Source: Comamonadaceae bacterium
GTDB taxonomy: Bacteria > Pseudomonadota > Gammaproteobacteria > Burkholderiales > Burkholderiaceae_C
DNA length: 64,000 nucleotides
NCBI GenBank assembly: GCA_027486495.1
Contig: JAIXOZ010000174.1
Coordinates: 1 to 64,000 of the forward strand
Reading direction: 5' to 3'
Below are positions 24,439-34,156 of this stretch, piece after piece; position 1 is the first letter of the stretch, and the number at the start of each line of letters is the position of its first letter. The notes beneath the pieces are model-generated. The model ran no database searches. It was not told where the DNA came from and worked only from the letters and a program-made list of their open reading frames with translations. The position numbers and the translations under genes are program-made.

Positions 24439-26868
24439 TCAAGCGCGCAGACGCGCAGACACTTGCGCTGACAAACTGGCCATGACGGCACCCATGGCAG
24501 CTTCGATCTGGGCATCGGTCAAGGTAGCCTCATCGCTGTGCAAGGTCAAGCGGACCGCCAAGCTTTTCTCGCCCACAGACAATCCACCAGCGGCATCCAT
24601 CTTGGGACGGTAGACATCGAACAGCACCGCCTGGCGCAGCAAACCTTGAGTCGGGGCGCTGTGGATGGCCTGCATCAACTGAGCATGGGTGACCTGCTCG
24701 CGCACGATCACAGCGATGTCGCGCTCCACCGCTTGCAACTTGGCCACGGGCTGAGCCACGGGCACGCTGCGCTGGGTGACCGCATCCAAGTCGAGTTCGA
24801 ACACCACAGGCGCGTGCGGCAAATCCCAGGCCTGCCGCCAGCGCGGGTGCAATTCGCCCACATGACCGATCACAAGGCCATTGAGCAGCACATGAGCCGA
24901 GCGTCCAGGGTGCAAGGCGGGGTGCTCAGCGGCTACGAACTCGGCTTGAGCCGGGGTCAGCAAGCGCTCGACATCGGCTTTGACGTCAAAGAAATCCACC
25001 AGCCGAGACTTGCCTGTCCAGTTCAGCGGCTCCAACGGGCCCCAGGCCATGCCTGAAACTTTCATGGGCTGGTCAAAACCTCCTACGGCGGCATCGCTGT
25101 CCGCCACGTTCGAATTGCGCAGGAAAACACGCCCCAACTCAAAGACGCGAACGCGATCGGCCTTGCGGTCGGCGTTGAACTTGACCACCTGCAGCAGCGA
25201 GCCCATCAGACTCGAACGCATCACGCTCATCTGACTGGCGATCGGGTTGAGCAGGCGGATCGGGTTGGCGTTACCCGCCAGATCGCGCTCCCAGCTCTCT
25301 TCAACAAAGCTGTAGTTGATGGTTTCCTGGTAGCCAAGTGCCGCAATGGCGCGGCGCACAGCAGACGGGCTGCGCTCGGTCTCTGGGCGCACCTTGGCGG
25401 TGATGGGGGCCAGCGGCGGATTCGTCGGCAGGTTGTTGTAGCCCACCATGCGGGCCACTTCTTCGATCAGGTCCTCTTCGATCTGCAAATCGAAACGGAA
25501 GCTGGGCGGCGTGACAGTCACGGTGCCATCGCCTTCAGAAACTTGCAAGCCCAAAGCGCGCAAAGCATCGGCGCATTGCTGCTGCGTCAACGTCATGCCA
25601 ATGACCTTGACCGCACGGGCCACGCGCAGCGTGACAGGGGTGATCGCTGGAATGTTCAGAATCTGATCATCGATAGGGCCGACTTGGGTCTCTGGCGTGC
25701 CACAAATGTCCAGCACCAGCTGGGTGATGCGCTCGATGTGCTCCACCGTCAGCTGCGGGTCCACACCGCGCTCGAAGCGATGACCCGCATCGGTTGAAAA
25801 GTTGTAGCGGCGCGAACGGCCTGCAATCGAGGTGGGCCACCAGAAAGCGGCTTCGATGTAGATGTTTTGGGTGTCGTCGGACACGGCGGTGGCGTCGCCA
25901 CCCATGATGCCCGCCAACGATTCGACTTGGCTGTCGTCGGCGATCACGCCGACCTTCTCGTCCACGTTCACGGTGTTGCCGTTGAGCAGCTTGAGCGCCT
26001 CGCCCGCCTGACCCCAACGCACTTGCAGGCCGCCGTGGATTTTGTCGAGATCAAAGATGTGCGAAGGCCGACCGAACTCGAACATCACATAGTTGGAGAT
26101 GTCCACCAGCGGGCTCACGCTGCGCTGGCCGCAACGGGCCAGGCGGTCCACCATCCACTGCGGTGTCTTTGCTTGGGTGTTCACCCCCTTGACCACACGA
26201 CCGCTGAAGCGCCCACACAGGTCCGTCGCGTGAACTTTCACAGCCAGCTTATCGCTGACCTGTGTGGCCACCGCAGGGAAAGTCGGGGCCTTCAAAGGCG
26301 CGCCTGTCAGGGCCGAAACTTCACGGGCAATGCCGTACACGCTCAAGCAGTGCGCCAGATTGGGCGTGAGCTTGAGTGTCATCAGGGTGTCGTCCAAGTT
26401 CAAATACTGGCGAATGTCTTGACCCAAAGGCGCGTCAAGAGGCAACTCCAACAGGCCACCGTGGTCATCGGCAATCTGCAATTCCTTGGCCGAGCACAGC
26501 ATGCCCTGGCTCTCCACGCCGCGCAATTTACCCACTTTGATCAGGAAAGGTTTACCGTCTTCGCCCGGGGGCAATTCAGCGCCCACCATGGCACAAGGCA
26601 CACGAATGCCCACGCGGGCGTTCGGCGCGCCGCAGACGATATTGAGCAAAGCGCCCTGCCCCACATCGACCTGGCACACGCGCAAACGGTCTGCATTGGG
26701 GTGTTGCACGGCTTCCTTGATTTCACCGACCACGATCTTCGTGAAAGGCGGGACCACAGGCTCGAGTTCTTCCACTTCGAGGCCAGCCATGGTCAAGGTG
26801 TCGGCCAGTTGCTGGGTCGTCAGGGACGGGTTGCAGAACTCGCGCAACCAGGATTCGGGAAATTGCAT
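24439..26868 (-). CDS. pheT: Phenylalanine-tRNA ligase beta subunit
   Basis: PheT is the large subunit of the alpha2-beta2 PheRS that charges tRNA-Phe; it carries tRNA-binding and editing domains. The 809-residue protein has the N-terminal OB/EMAP tRNA-binding domain (VVGEIKEAVQHPNADRLRVCQVDVG), the B3/B4 editing region (ALTGAPLKAP), the B5 domain (VTPPSFRFDLQIEEDLIEEVARMVGYNNLP), a catalytic-like core and the C-terminal anticodon-binding fold (FPAVERDIAV-type VERDIAVIV). Length is normal. It is 34 bp downstream of pheS. Confidence 0.97.
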   Translation of the reverse strand: MQFPESWLREFCNPSLTTQQLADTLTMAGLEVEELEPVVPPFTKIVVGEIKEAVQHPNADRLRVCQVDVGQGALLNIVCGAPNARVGIRVPCAMVGAELPPGEDGKPFLIKVGKLRGVESQGMLCSAKELQIADDHGGLLELPLDAPLGQDIRQYLNLDDTLMTLKLTPNLAHCLSVYGIAREVSALTGAPLKAPTFPAVATQVSDKLAVKVHATDLCGRFSGRVVKGVNTQAKTPQWMVDRLARCGQRSVSPLVDISNYVMFEFGRPSHIFDLDKIHGGLQVRWGQAGEALKLLNGNTVNVDEKVGVIADDSQVESLAGIMGGDATAVSDDTQNIYIEAAFWWPTSIAGRSRRYNFSTDAGHRFERGVDPQLTVEHIERITQLVLDICGTPETQVGPIDDQILNIPAITPVTLRVARAVKVIGMTLTQQQCADALRALGLQVSEGDGTVTVTPPSFRFDLQIEEDLIEEVARMVGYNNLPTNPPLAPITAKVRPETERSPSAVRRAIAALGYQETINYSFVEESWERDLAGNANPIRLLNPIASQMSVMRSSLMGSLLQVVKFNADRKADRVRVFELGRVFLRNSNVADSDAAVGGFDQPMKVSGMAWGPLEPLNWTGKSRLVDFFDVKADVERLLTPAQAEFVAAEHPALHPGRSAHVLLNGLVIGHVGELHPRWRQAWDLPHAPVVFELDLDAVTQRSVPVAQPVAKLQAVERDIAVIVREQVTHAQLMQAIHSAPTQGLLRQAVLFDVYRPKMDAAGGLSVGEKSLAVRLTLHSDEATLTDAQIEAAMGAVMASLSAQVSARLRA

Positions 26869-26902
26869 GACTCGTGTCTCGGGTATCAGACTTGGGATGG
26901 AA

Positions 26903-27940
26903 TTACTGGAATTGACTCAGGAAGCGCACATCGCCGTCAAAGAACAGACGCAGGTCGTTCACGCCATAGCGCAGCATGGTGAAACGGTCCATGCCCATGC
27001 CAAAGGCAAAGCCAATGAACTGCTCAGGGTCCAGGCCCATGTTGCGCACCACGTTCGGGTGCACCTGGCCGGAGCCGCCCACTTCGAGCCAGCGACTGGC
27101 CAAGGGGCCGCTTTGGAACTGGATGTCGATCTCGGCGCTGGGCTCGGTGAAGGGGAAAAAACTGGGACGGAAGCGCAACACCAAGTCGTCGCTTTCGAAG
27201 AAGGTGCGGCAAAAATCGGTGACCACAACCTTGAGATCTTTGAAGCTCACGTTTTCGCCAATCCAGAGGCCTTCACACTGGTGGAACATGGGCGAATGGG
27301 TGGCATCGCTGTCCACGCGGTAAGTACGGCCCGGCGCAATGACACGGATTTCGGGCATGCCCTGCCCAGCGTCGAGCTGGTTGCGGTAGTGCTTGACATG
27401 CTGGACCGCATGACGGATCTGCATAGGGCTGGTGTGGGTGCGCAGAAGGTGGCCGCCTTCGACATAGAAGGTGTCGTGCATCGAGCGGGCTGGGTGGTCT
27501 TCGGGCGTGTTGAGCGCGGTGAAGTTGAACCAATCGGTCTCAATCTCGGGGCCCTGGGCCACTTCAAAGCCCATGGAGCCAAAAATGTTTTCGACCCGCT
27601 CCAGCGTGAGCGAGACGGGGTGCAAGCCACCCACGTTGGCGCTGCGGCCTGGCAGTGTCACATCCAGTGCTTCGGCCTTGAGCTGCGCTTGCAGCTCGGC
27701 ATCGGCCAGCGCTTGGCGACGGTCATTCAGAGCCGCTTCGATCGCCTGCTTGGCAATGTTGATGCCGGCACCACGGGTTTTCTTGTCTTCCACGCTCAGA
27801 GCGGCCATGCCCTTCATCAGCTCGGTGATGCGACCGGCTTTGCCCAAAAACTGGGCTTTGGCGTTTTCGAGGTCAGCAGGTGTCAGTGCCTGCACAAAAC
27901 TCTGGCGGGCGGATTCGACCAGGGTGTCCAGCTCGTTCAT
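26903..27940 (-). CDS. pheS: Phenylalanine-tRNA ligase alpha subunit
   Basis: PheS is the catalytic subunit of PheRS (class II). The 345-residue protein has the N-terminal coiled-coil (helix pair with [18 protein letters not shown]), motif 1 region ([37 protein letters not shown]), motif 2 ([23 protein letters not shown]) and motif 3 ([16 protein letters not shown]). Upstream of it, between rplT and the start codon, are two hairpins that could form an attenuator. Confidence 0.97.
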   Translation of the reverse strand: MNELDTLVESARQSFVQALTPADLENAKAQFLGKAGRITELMKGMAALSVEDKKTRGAGINIAKQAIEAALNDRRQALADAELQAQLKAEALDVTLPGRSANVGGLHPVSLTLERVENIFGSMGFEVAQGPEIETDWFNFTALNTPEDHPARSMHDTFYVEGGHLLRTHTSPMQIRHAVQHVKHYRNQLDAGQGMPEIRVIAPGRTYRVDSDATHSPMFHQCEGLWIGENVSFKDLKVVVTDFCRTFFESDDLVLRFRPSFFPFTEPSAEIDIQFQSGPLASRWLEVGGSGQVHPNVVRNMGLDPEQFIGFAFGMGMDRFTMLRYGVNDLRLFFDGDVRFLSQFQ

Positions 27941-27960
27941 GATGGAAATTCTGTAGATGA

Positions 27961-28005
27961 CTAAATAAAAAAGGGATTGAAGCTTTTGCGAGCCTCAATC
28001 CCTTT
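27961..28005 (-). terminator. Terminator-like hairpin in the rplT-pheS spacer
   Basis: On the minus strand AAAGGGATTGA pairs with TCAATCCCTTT across a 14-base loop and runs into TTTTTTATTTAG. The structure is a good Rho-independent terminator placed 30 bases before pheS, so it either ends the infC-rpmI-rplT transcript or acts as a pheST attenuator like the one E. coli has at this spot. Confidence 0.75.
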
Positions 28006-28017
28006 GATCGAGTGCGT

Positions 28018-28041
28018 GGCACAGACCCGAAGGCCCATGCC
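28018..28041 (-). promoter_or_regulatory. UUCG-capped hairpin preceding the terminator
   Basis: On the minus strand GGCAUGGGCC-UUCG-GGUCUGUGCC gives a ten-pair stem (with G-U pairs) closed by a C(UUCG)G tetraloop, just after the rplT stop and 12 bases before the terminator hairpin. It has no T-run of its own. A role in mRNA stability or attenuation is inferred. Confidence 0.5.
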
Positions 28042-28051
28042 ACTCATGGAC

Positions 28052-28414
28052 TCAAGCTGCGGCCAGTTTGGCTTTGACTTGGTTCACGATGCCAGCAAAA
28101 GCGGCCTTGTCGTGCACGGCGATGTCCGCCAGCATCTTACGGTCGATTTCGATGGCTGCCTTTTTCAGGCCGTTGGCGAATTGGCTGTAAGTCAGACCAC
28201 ATTCACGCGAAGCGGCGTTGATACGGGCAATCCACAACTGACGGAACACACGCTTTTTGGTGCGGCGGTCACGGTAGGCGTATTGACCAGCCTTCATCAC
28301 CGCCTGTTTGGCGATGCGGAAGACATTGCCGCGGCGACCGCGGAAACCTTTTGCAAGGGCCAGAACTTTCTTGTGACGGGCGCGTGCCGTTACACCACGT
28401 TTAACGCGAGGCAT
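28052..28414 (-). CDS. rplT: 50S ribosomal protein L20
   Basis: L20 binds 23S rRNA early in 50S assembly and in E. coli represses its own operon by binding a leader structure. The 120-residue protein has the full family sequence, beginning [24 protein letters not shown] and continuing with [23 protein letters not shown] and [20 protein letters not shown]. It follows rpmI by 24 bp. Confidence 0.98.
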   Translation of the reverse strand: MPRVKRGVTARARHKKVLALAKGFRGRRGNVFRIAKQAVMKAGQYAYRDRRTKKRVFRQLWIARINAASRECGLTYSQFANGLKKAAIEIDRKMLADIAVHDKAAFAGIVNQVKAKLAAA

Positions 28415-28438
28415 ATTTTTCTCCTTGTTCGTCAGTGA

Positions 28439-28642
28439 TTACAGGCCAGCCATCGGCAGCATTTGCGCGATGTGACCCATATTGGTCTCATGCACAGACA
28501 CCGAACCGCGAAGGTGGCGCTTGTTTTTGGTGGTCTTCTTGGTCAGGATGTGACGTTTGAAGGCTTGACCGCGTTTAACGGTTCCACCGGGACGAACACG
28601 GAAGCGCTTTTTAGCACTGCTTTTGGTCTTCATCTTGGGCAT
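28439..28642 (-). CDS. rpmI: 50S ribosomal protein L35
   Basis: L35 is a small basic 50S protein. The 67-residue sequence [37 protein letters not shown]... is the standard form. The ATG at 28642 is preferred over the one two codons earlier because AGGAG then sits 7 bases upstream; for the earlier ATG the spacing would be one base. It lies between infC and rplT with a hairpin-rich leader upstream. Confidence 0.96.
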   Translation of the reverse strand: MPKMKTKSSAKKRFRVRPGGTVKRGQAFKRHILTKKTTKNKRHLRGSVSVHETNMGHIAQMLPMAGL

Positions 28643-28675
28643 ATTCATGCTCCTTTAATTGTGCTCGTGAGGCGT

Positions 28676-28744
28676 CTGCAAAAAATTTGCAGCCTTGTTG
28701 GCCCCGAGCCACTTTTAACAAAAGCCGCCTCAAGGCAGCTTTTG
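28676..28744 (-). promoter_or_regulatory. Two hairpins in the infC-rpmI spacer (candidate L20 leader)
   Basis: On the minus strand AAAAGCTGCC-TTGA-GGCGGCTTTT (28721-28744) and CTGCAAA-TTTT-TTTGCAG (28676-28693) form two stems between the infC stop and the rpmI ribosome site. In E. coli L20 represses rpmI-rplT by binding RNA structures in this interval. The same role here is inferred from position. Confidence 0.45.
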
Positions 28745-28778
28745 ACTCAACCAGCCGTAAAGCCAGTCAAATTCTTTG

Positions 28779-29378
28779 TCAAGCCGATTCCACAGGTACA
28801 GAAACGTCAGACGCTTTACCACCCACAACAGGCTTTTTACGGCCAGGTGCAATCATCATGATCATCTGGCGGCCTTCCAACTTGGGAAACTGCTCCACAA
28901 TGATCGAATCAGCCAACTCATCACGAATGCGGTTGAGCAAAGCCAAACCCAATTCTTGATGCGTGATTTCTCGACCACGGAAACGCAAAGTGATTTTGCA
29001 TTTGTCCCCATCGGCCAAAAACCGGCGAATGTTGCGCATCTTGATGTTGTAGTCGCCATCATCCGTGCCCGGCCGGAACTTGACTTCCTTGATGTCAATG
29101 ACCGTTTGCTTGGCTTTGGCTTCCGCCGCACGCTTTTGCTCTTGGTATTTGAACTTACCATAGTCCATCAAACGACAAACCGGAGGGTTGGCGGTGGCGG
29201 CAATTTCAACCAGATCCACATCCATCTCACCGGCCAAGCGCAAGGCTTCACCTAAGGACAAAATGCCCATGGGCTCGTTTTCAGGACCGGAAACCCTGAC
29301 CTCTGGGGCCATGATTTCACGGTTCAAACGGTGTTTACGTTCTTCGCGTTGGCGACGATCACGAAATTCGGTAGCGAT
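28779..29378 (-). CDS. infC: Translation initiation factor IF-3, rare ATC start
   Basis: IF-3 binds the 30S subunit, prevents subunit joining and rejects non-standard start codons. The ORF track starts at an internal TTG, but the frame is open upstream to a TGA. It encodes [17 protein letters not shown] before [14 protein letters not shown], which is the known N-terminus of betaproteobacterial IF-3. The only reasonable start for that segment is ATC at 29376-29378, preceded by AAAGGA 7-8 bases upstream. No ATG, GTG or TTG exists in frame between the upstream stop and the family N-terminus. E. coli infC uses ATT, and IF-3 represses its own synthesis by rejecting it; ATC would allow the same control. 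The C-terminal domain ([33 protein letters not shown]) is complete; length is 199 residues. Confidence 0.92.
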   Translation of the reverse strand: MATEFRDRRQREERKHRLNREIMAPEVRVSGPENEPMGILSLGEALRLAGEMDVDLVEIAATANPPVCRLMDYGKFKYQEQKRAAEAKAKQTVIDIKEVKFRPGTDDGDYNIKMRNIRRFLADGDKCKITLRFRGREITHQELGLALLNRIRDELADSIIVEQFPKLEGRQMIMMIAPGRKKPVVGGKASDVSVPVESA

Positions 29379-29464
29379 GACTCAATCCTTTACGGAACAA
29401 AACTGCAACATGCAGCCCATCCATCTTTGTGCCCACGGGCCAAAGCTTGTGGCGAAAAACACCT

Positions 29465-31384
29465 TCAGGCTTTAGAAGCAATGTCGGCAGCAACGAGTTC
29501 AATGAACGCATCGATCGACATCACACCAAGGTCTTTATTACCTCGGGCGCGCACTGCGACGGTACCTGCTGCCTTTTCTTTGTCACCAGCGACAAGGATA
29601 TAGGGCAGCTTTTGCAACGAATGCTCTCGTATTTTATACGTGATTTTCTCGTTTCGGAGGTCCAAATCGACCCTAAGGCCTTGATTTGACACCGATTTTT
29701 GCAGTTTTGCAGCGATTTCGCGACAGTAATCGGACTGTGCATCGGTGATGTTGAGCACCGACACCTGCAAGGGCGCCAACCATGTGGGCAAGGCTCCCGC
29801 GTGCTGCTCAACCAAAATACCGATGAAACGCTCCATGCTGCCGACGATGGCGCGGTGCAAGATCACGGGACGCTGGCGCGAGCCATCTTCGGCCACGTAT
29901 TCAGCATCCAGGCGCTCCGACAAATTGAAGTCCACCTGAATGGTGCCGCATTGCCATTCACGGCCAATCGCGTCTTTCAGGGTGTATTCAATCTTGGGGC
30001 CATAAAAAGCGCCGTCGCCTTCGGAGATGACGAAATCGCAACCAGATGCCCGCAAGCTGTCCATCAAGGCTTTTTCAGCCTTGTCCCACAGCTCATCCGA
30101 GCCAATGCGAGCGGCCGGACGGGTCGAGACCTTGTAGAGGATGTCAGTGAAACCGAAAACGGCGTAAACCTTTTTGAGGACCTTGGTGAACGTGTCGCAC
30201 TCAGGCAGGATCTGGTCTTCGGTGCAAAAGATGTGGCCATCGTCTTGCGTGAAACCGCGAACACGCATGATGCCGTGCAGGCCGCCCGAAGGCTCGTTGC
30301 GGTGGCACTGGCCAAACTCACCGTAGCGCAAGGGCAAGTCACGGTAGCTCTTGATGCCTTGCTTGAAAATCAAGATATGGCCTGGGCAGTTCATCGGCTT
30401 CAAAGCGTAATCGCGCTTTTCCGACTCGGTGGTGAACATGTTGTCGCGGTACTTGTCCCAGTGACCGGTCTTTTCCCACAGGCTCTTGTCGATGATCTGC
30501 GGGCCCTTGACCTCCTGGTAGCCGTTGTCGCGGTACACCTGACGCATGTACTGCTCGATGATTTGCCAAACAGTCCAGCCCTTGGGGTGCCAGAACACCA
30601 ATCCTGGCGCGTGCTCGTCGATGTGAAACAGGTCGAGCTCACGGCCCAACTTGCGGTGATCGCGCTTTTCGGCCTCTTCCAAACGGGTGAGGTACTGCTG
30701 CAAATCGTCTTTGCTGGCCCAGGCCGTGCCATAGACACGCTGGAGCATTTCGTTTTTGCTGTCGCCGCGCCAGTAGGCGCCGGCCACCTTCATCAATTTG
30801 AAGTGTTTGAGCTTGCCGGTGCTGGGCACGTGAGGGCCACGGCACAGGTCTTCGAAGTTGCCTTCACGGTACAAGCTGACATCTTGGTCGGCCGGAATGC
30901 TGGCAATGATCTCGGCTTTGTAGTGCTCGCCCAAACCTTTGAAATAGGCCACGGCCTCGTCGCGCGGCAGGACACGGCGCACCACAGCTTCGTCTTTGTT
31001 GGACAGCTCGGTCATGCGCTTTTCAATGGCGACCAAGTCTTCAGGGGTGAAAGGACGGCTGTACGAGAAGTCGTAATAAAAGCCGTTTTCAATCACCGGA
31101 CCAATGGTGACTTGCGCCTCAGGGAACAGCTCCTTGACGGCATAGGCCAGCAAGTGCGCGGTCGAGTGGCGGATCAGCTCCAGACCCTCAGGGTCTTTGG
31201 CGGTGACGATGGCCAGCTGTGCATTGGCGGCCATGCTGAAACTGGTGTCCACCAACTGGCCATCGACCTTGCCACCCAAAGCAGCCTTGGCCAAGCCTGA
31301 ACCAATAGAAGCGGCCACTTCGGCCACCGTGACCGGGCCGGGAAATTCGCGCAATGAACCGTCGGGAAGCGTGATCTGAACCAT
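29465..31384 (-). CDS. thrS: Threonine-tRNA ligase
   Basis: ThrS charges tRNA-Thr in the cytoplasm. The 639-residue protein has the N-terminal TGS domain ([24 protein letters not shown]), the editing domain ([17 protein letters not shown] with the HxxxH zinc-type motif), and the class II core with [46 protein letters not shown] and [17 protein letters not shown]. The anticodon-binding domain ends the protein. The ATG has no visible Shine-Dalgarno sequence, and a strong hairpin ends 15 bases upstream. It heads the thrS-infC-rpmI-rplT-pheST-ihfA operon. Confidence 0.98.
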   Translation of the reverse strand: MVQITLPDGSLREFPGPVTVAEVAASIGSGLAKAALGGKVDGQLVDTSFSMAANAQLAIVTAKDPEGLELIRHSTAHLLAYAVKELFPEAQVTIGPVIENGFYYDFSYSRPFTPEDLVAIEKRMTELSNKDEAVVRRVLPRDEAVAYFKGLGEHYKAEIIASIPADQDVSLYREGNFEDLCRGPHVPSTGKLKHFKLMKVAGAYWRGDSKNEMLQRVYGTAWASKDDLQQYLTRLEEAEKRDHRKLGRELDLFHIDEHAPGLVFWHPKGWTVWQIIEQYMRQVYRDNGYQEVKGPQIIDKSLWEKTGHWDKYRDNMFTTESEKRDYALKPMNCPGHILIFKQGIKSYRDLPLRYGEFGQCHRNEPSGGLHGIMRVRGFTQDDGHIFCTEDQILPECDTFTKVLKKVYAVFGFTDILYKVSTRPAARIGSDELWDKAEKALMDSLRASGCDFVISEGDGAFYGPKIEYTLKDAIGREWQCGTIQVDFNLSERLDAEYVAEDGSRQRPVILHRAIVGSMERFIGILVEQHAGALPTWLAPLQVSVLNITDAQSDYCREIAAKLQKSVSNQGLRVDLDLRNEKITYKIREHSLQKLPYILVAGDKEKAAGTVAVRARGNKDLGVMSIDAFIELVAADIASKA

Positions 31385-31399
31385 GGAATTGAATGCAAA

Positions 31400-31420
31400 A
31401 GCGCGGTCATCGACCGCGCT
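31400..31420 (-). promoter_or_regulatory. Leader hairpin immediately upstream of thrS
   Basis: AGCGCGGTC and GACCGCGCT form a perfect nine-pair stem with a three-base loop, ending 15 bases before the thrS ATG and followed by TTTT. In E. coli ThrRS represses its own translation by binding tRNA-like stems at this place. Here either a translational operator or a weak attenuator is possible. Confidence 0.5.
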
Positions 31421-31459
31421 GGATGATGGAAAAAGAAATCTTTACCCATTTTCCCACAA

Positions 31460-31488
31460 TTGACATTCGGTTTTGTGCCAGACATCAT
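31460..31488 (+). promoter_or_regulatory. Candidate sigma-70 promoter for icd
   Basis: TTGACA at 31460-31465 is followed after 17 bases by CATCAT at 31483-31488. The -35 is perfect and the -10 matches four of six. It reads toward the isocitrate dehydrogenase gene and would give a leader of about 145 bases. Confidence 0.35.
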
Positions 31489-31637
31489 GCTTTGTTGCGG
31501 CACGAAACAAGCAACTCCAACCAATTGGCAAGAACCGGAAGTTTTTTACCCTGTTTTCAGAACGGTCGTCAGGCTTTTTTGGGGATGCTTGGTTTAAGAT
31601 AGATGTTCCTTTTCATCTTGTAAAAACCTGTACCACG

Positions 31638-33878
31638 ATGACCATGCCAGACGCCCGCTCCAAAATCATTTATACCCTCACGGATGAAGCCCCCCTGTTG
31701 GCCACTGCGGCTTTTTTGCCTGTCATTCGCACCTTCACGCAAGCCGCCGGTATCGAAGTCGAAACCAGCGACATTTCCGTGGCTGGTCGGATTTTGGGTG
31801 AGTTCCCCGACTTCCTGACGCCCGAGCAAAGGGTGCCAGACAATCTGACAATGCTGGGCAAGCTGACACTCAAGCCACAAACCAACATCATCAAACTGCC
31901 CAACATCAGCGCCTCTGTGGGCCAACTGACTGCCGCCATCAAAGAGTTGCAAAGCAAGGGCTACGCCCTGCCCGACTATCCCGACGCACCCAAAACAGAA
32001 GAAGAAAAAGTCATCAAGACACGCTATGCCAAGTGCATCGGCTCGGCCGTGAACCCGGTTCTGCGGGAAGGCAACTCAGATCGCCGCGCTCCGCGAGCAG
32101 TCAAAGAGTTTGCGCGCAAAAACCCGCACAGCATGGCCGAGTGGAGCCAGGCATCGCGTTCGCACGTTTCACACATGCATGCTGGCGATTTCTATCATGG
32201 CGAAAAGTCCATGACCCTAGACCGCCCCCGTGACGTGAAGATGGAGTTGATCACCAAGAGCGGCAAAACCATCATCCTCAAGCCCAAAGTCTCTTTGCTC
32301 GACCGTGAAGTCATTGACAGCATGTTCATGAGCAAAAAAGCGCTCCTCGAGTTCTATGAAAAAGAAATTGAAGACGCACACAAAACAGGCGTGATGTTTT
32401 CATTGCACGTCAAAGCCACCATGATGAAGGTCTCTCACCCCATCGTGTTCGGTCACTGCGTCAAGATTTTCTACAAAGAAGCGTTCGCAAAACACGGTGC
32501 TTTATTCAAGGAACTGGGTGTCAATGTGAACAACGGCATGGCCGATCTGTACGCCAAGGTCGCCACCCTGCCCCAATCTAAACAGGACGAAATCAAGCGC
32601 GATCTGCACGCCTGCCACGAAGGCCGCCCCGAGTTAGCCATGGTGGACTCGGCCAAGGGCATCACCAACTTCCACTCGCCCAACGACGTGATTGTGGACG
32701 CCTCCATGCCCGCCATGATCCGCAACGGCGGCAAGATGTGGGGTGCCGATGGTCGCTTGAAAGACGTCAAGGCCGTGATGCCCGAATCGACCTTCGCCCG
32801 CATCTACATGGAGATGATCAACTTCTGCAAGTGGCACGGCGCGTTCGACCCCAAGACCATGGGCACGGTGCCCAACGTCGGCCTGATGGCTCAGCAAGCC
32901 GAAGAGTACGGCTCACACGACAAGACCTTCGAAATCCAAGAGGATGGCGTGGCCAACATCACCGACATCAACACGGGTGAAGTGCTGCTGAGCGAAGACG
33001 TGGAAGAAGGCGATATTTGGCGCATGTGTCAGGTCAAGGACGCCGCGATCCGCGACTGGGTCAAGCTGGCCGTCACGCGTGCCCGCAATTCCGGCATGCC
33101 CGTGGTGTTCTGGCTGGACCAGTATCGCCCGCACGAGGCGCAGCTGATCACCAAGGTCAAGATGTACCTGCACGAGCACAACACATCGGGCCTTGAAATC
33201 CAAATCATGAGTCAAGTGCGCGCGATGCGTTACACGCTTGAGCGTGTGGTTCGTGGCTTTGACACCATCAGCGCCACTGGCAACATCTTGCGCGACTACT
33301 TGACTGACCTGTTCCCGATCATGGAGCTGGGCACTTCGGCCAAGATGCTGTCCATCGTGCCTTTGATGGCCGGTGGTGGCATGTACGAAACGGGTGCGGG
33401 TGGCTCGGCCCCCAAGCACGTGCAGCAACTGGTGGAAGAAAACCACCTGCGTTGGGACTCTTTGGGCGAGTTTTTGGCATTGGCCGTTTCGCTGGAAGAT
33501 CTTGGTATCAAAACCAACAACAACCCGTCAAAAATCCTGGCCAAAACCCTGGATGCCGCCACCGGTAAATTGCTGGACAACAACAAGAACCCCTCCCCCA
33601 AAACCGGCCAGCTGGACAATCGTGGCAGCCAGTTTTATCTGGCCATGTACTGGGCACAGGAACTGGCGGCACAAACAGACGATCTGGCATTGCAAGCCAA
33701 GTTCACTCCCTTGGCCAAAACCCTGACCGAACAGGAAAAGACCATCGTGGCCGAACTCAATGCGGTACAAGGTCAGCCTGTGGACATTGGCGGTTATTAC
33801 TACCCGTCACAAGAAAAGCTCAAGGCTGTCATGTGCCCCAGCGCGACCTTTAACGCCGCGCTGGCTTCTGCTGCCTGA
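31638..33878 (+). CDS. icd: Monomeric NADP-dependent isocitrate dehydrogenase
   Basis: This large monomeric IDH converts isocitrate to 2-oxoglutarate and CO2 with NADP in the TCA cycle. It is about 746 residues, the size of the monomeric type and nearly double dimeric IDH. Family landmarks are [23 protein letters not shown] (about 95), [20 protein letters not shown] (the isocitrate-binding [17 protein letters not shown] loop, about 135), [21 protein letters not shown] and [15 protein letters not shown]. The ATG at 31638 is used; the ORF track extends 55 codons upstream through sequence without family similarity. It is convergent with aceA, which competes for isocitrate. Confidence 0.96.
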   Translation: MTMPDARSKIIYTLTDEAPLLATAAFLPVIRTFTQAAGIEVETSDISVAGRILGEFPDFLTPEQRVPDNLTMLGKLTLKPQTNIIKLPNISASVGQLTAAIKELQSKGYALPDYPDAPKTEEEKVIKTRYAKCIGSAVNPVLREGNSDRRAPRAVKEFARKNPHSMAEWSQASRSHVSHMHAGDFYHGEKSMTLDRPRDVKMELITKSGKTIILKPKVSLLDREVIDSMFMSKKALLEFYEKEIEDAHKTGVMFSLHVKATMMKVSHPIVFGHCVKIFYKEAFAKHGALFKELGVNVNNGMADLYAKVATLPQSKQDEIKRDLHACHEGRPELAMVDSAKGITNFHSPNDVIVDASMPAMIRNGGKMWGADGRLKDVKAVMPESTFARIYMEMINFCKWHGAFDPKTMGTVPNVGLMAQQAEEYGSHDKTFEIQEDGVANITDINTGEVLLSEDVEEGDIWRMCQVKDAAIRDWVKLAVTRARNSGMPVVFWLDQYRPHEAQLITKVKMYLHEHNTSGLEIQIMSQVRAMRYTLERVVRGFDTISATGNILRDYLTDLFPIMELGTSAKMLSIVPLMAGGGMYETGAGGSAPKHVQQLVEENHLRWDSLGEFLALAVSLEDLGIKTNNNPSKILAKTLDAATGKLLDNNKNPSPKTGQLDNRGSQFYLAMYWAQELAAQTDDLALQAKFTPLAKTLTEQEKTIVAELNAVQGQPVDIGGYYYPSQEKLKAVMCPSATFNAALASAA

Positions 33879-33906
33879 ACAGACATCTGATCGCGCCCTG
33901 CGAAAG

Positions 33907-33933
33907 AAAGCCATCCTTCGGGATGGCTTTTTT
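33907..33933. terminator. Rho-independent terminator after icd
   Basis: AAAGCCATCC-TTCG-GGATGGCTTT has a ten-pair stem with a UUCG loop and a T-run on the plus strand. On the minus strand a shorter T-run (TTTCTTT) follows, so it could also stop aceA read-through. Confidence 0.88.
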
Positions 33934-34156
33934 GTGGACACGAAATTTGTGATTGGCTGTGAAAAACCACGCTGGTCATGGACACACGCAGTGTCGTAGC
34001 TTAATGGACCTCTTCTCATCGTTGAGCAGAGCCGTCGCGGCACATCAAGCCAAACCAGACATCCGAAGGATGCGCCGATCAAAAGCAAAAAGCCATCCAA
34101 GGCCGCAGCATCAGATGACTTTTGAACACAAGCGCCCTTTCAGGCTGCCCGTCAGA

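Noticed and set aside
26486-27964. 492-residue plus-strand ORF opposite pheS and pheT
   Set aside because: Overlaps two complete essential genes on the other strand and has low-complexity, His/Gln-rich composition typical of shadow frames.
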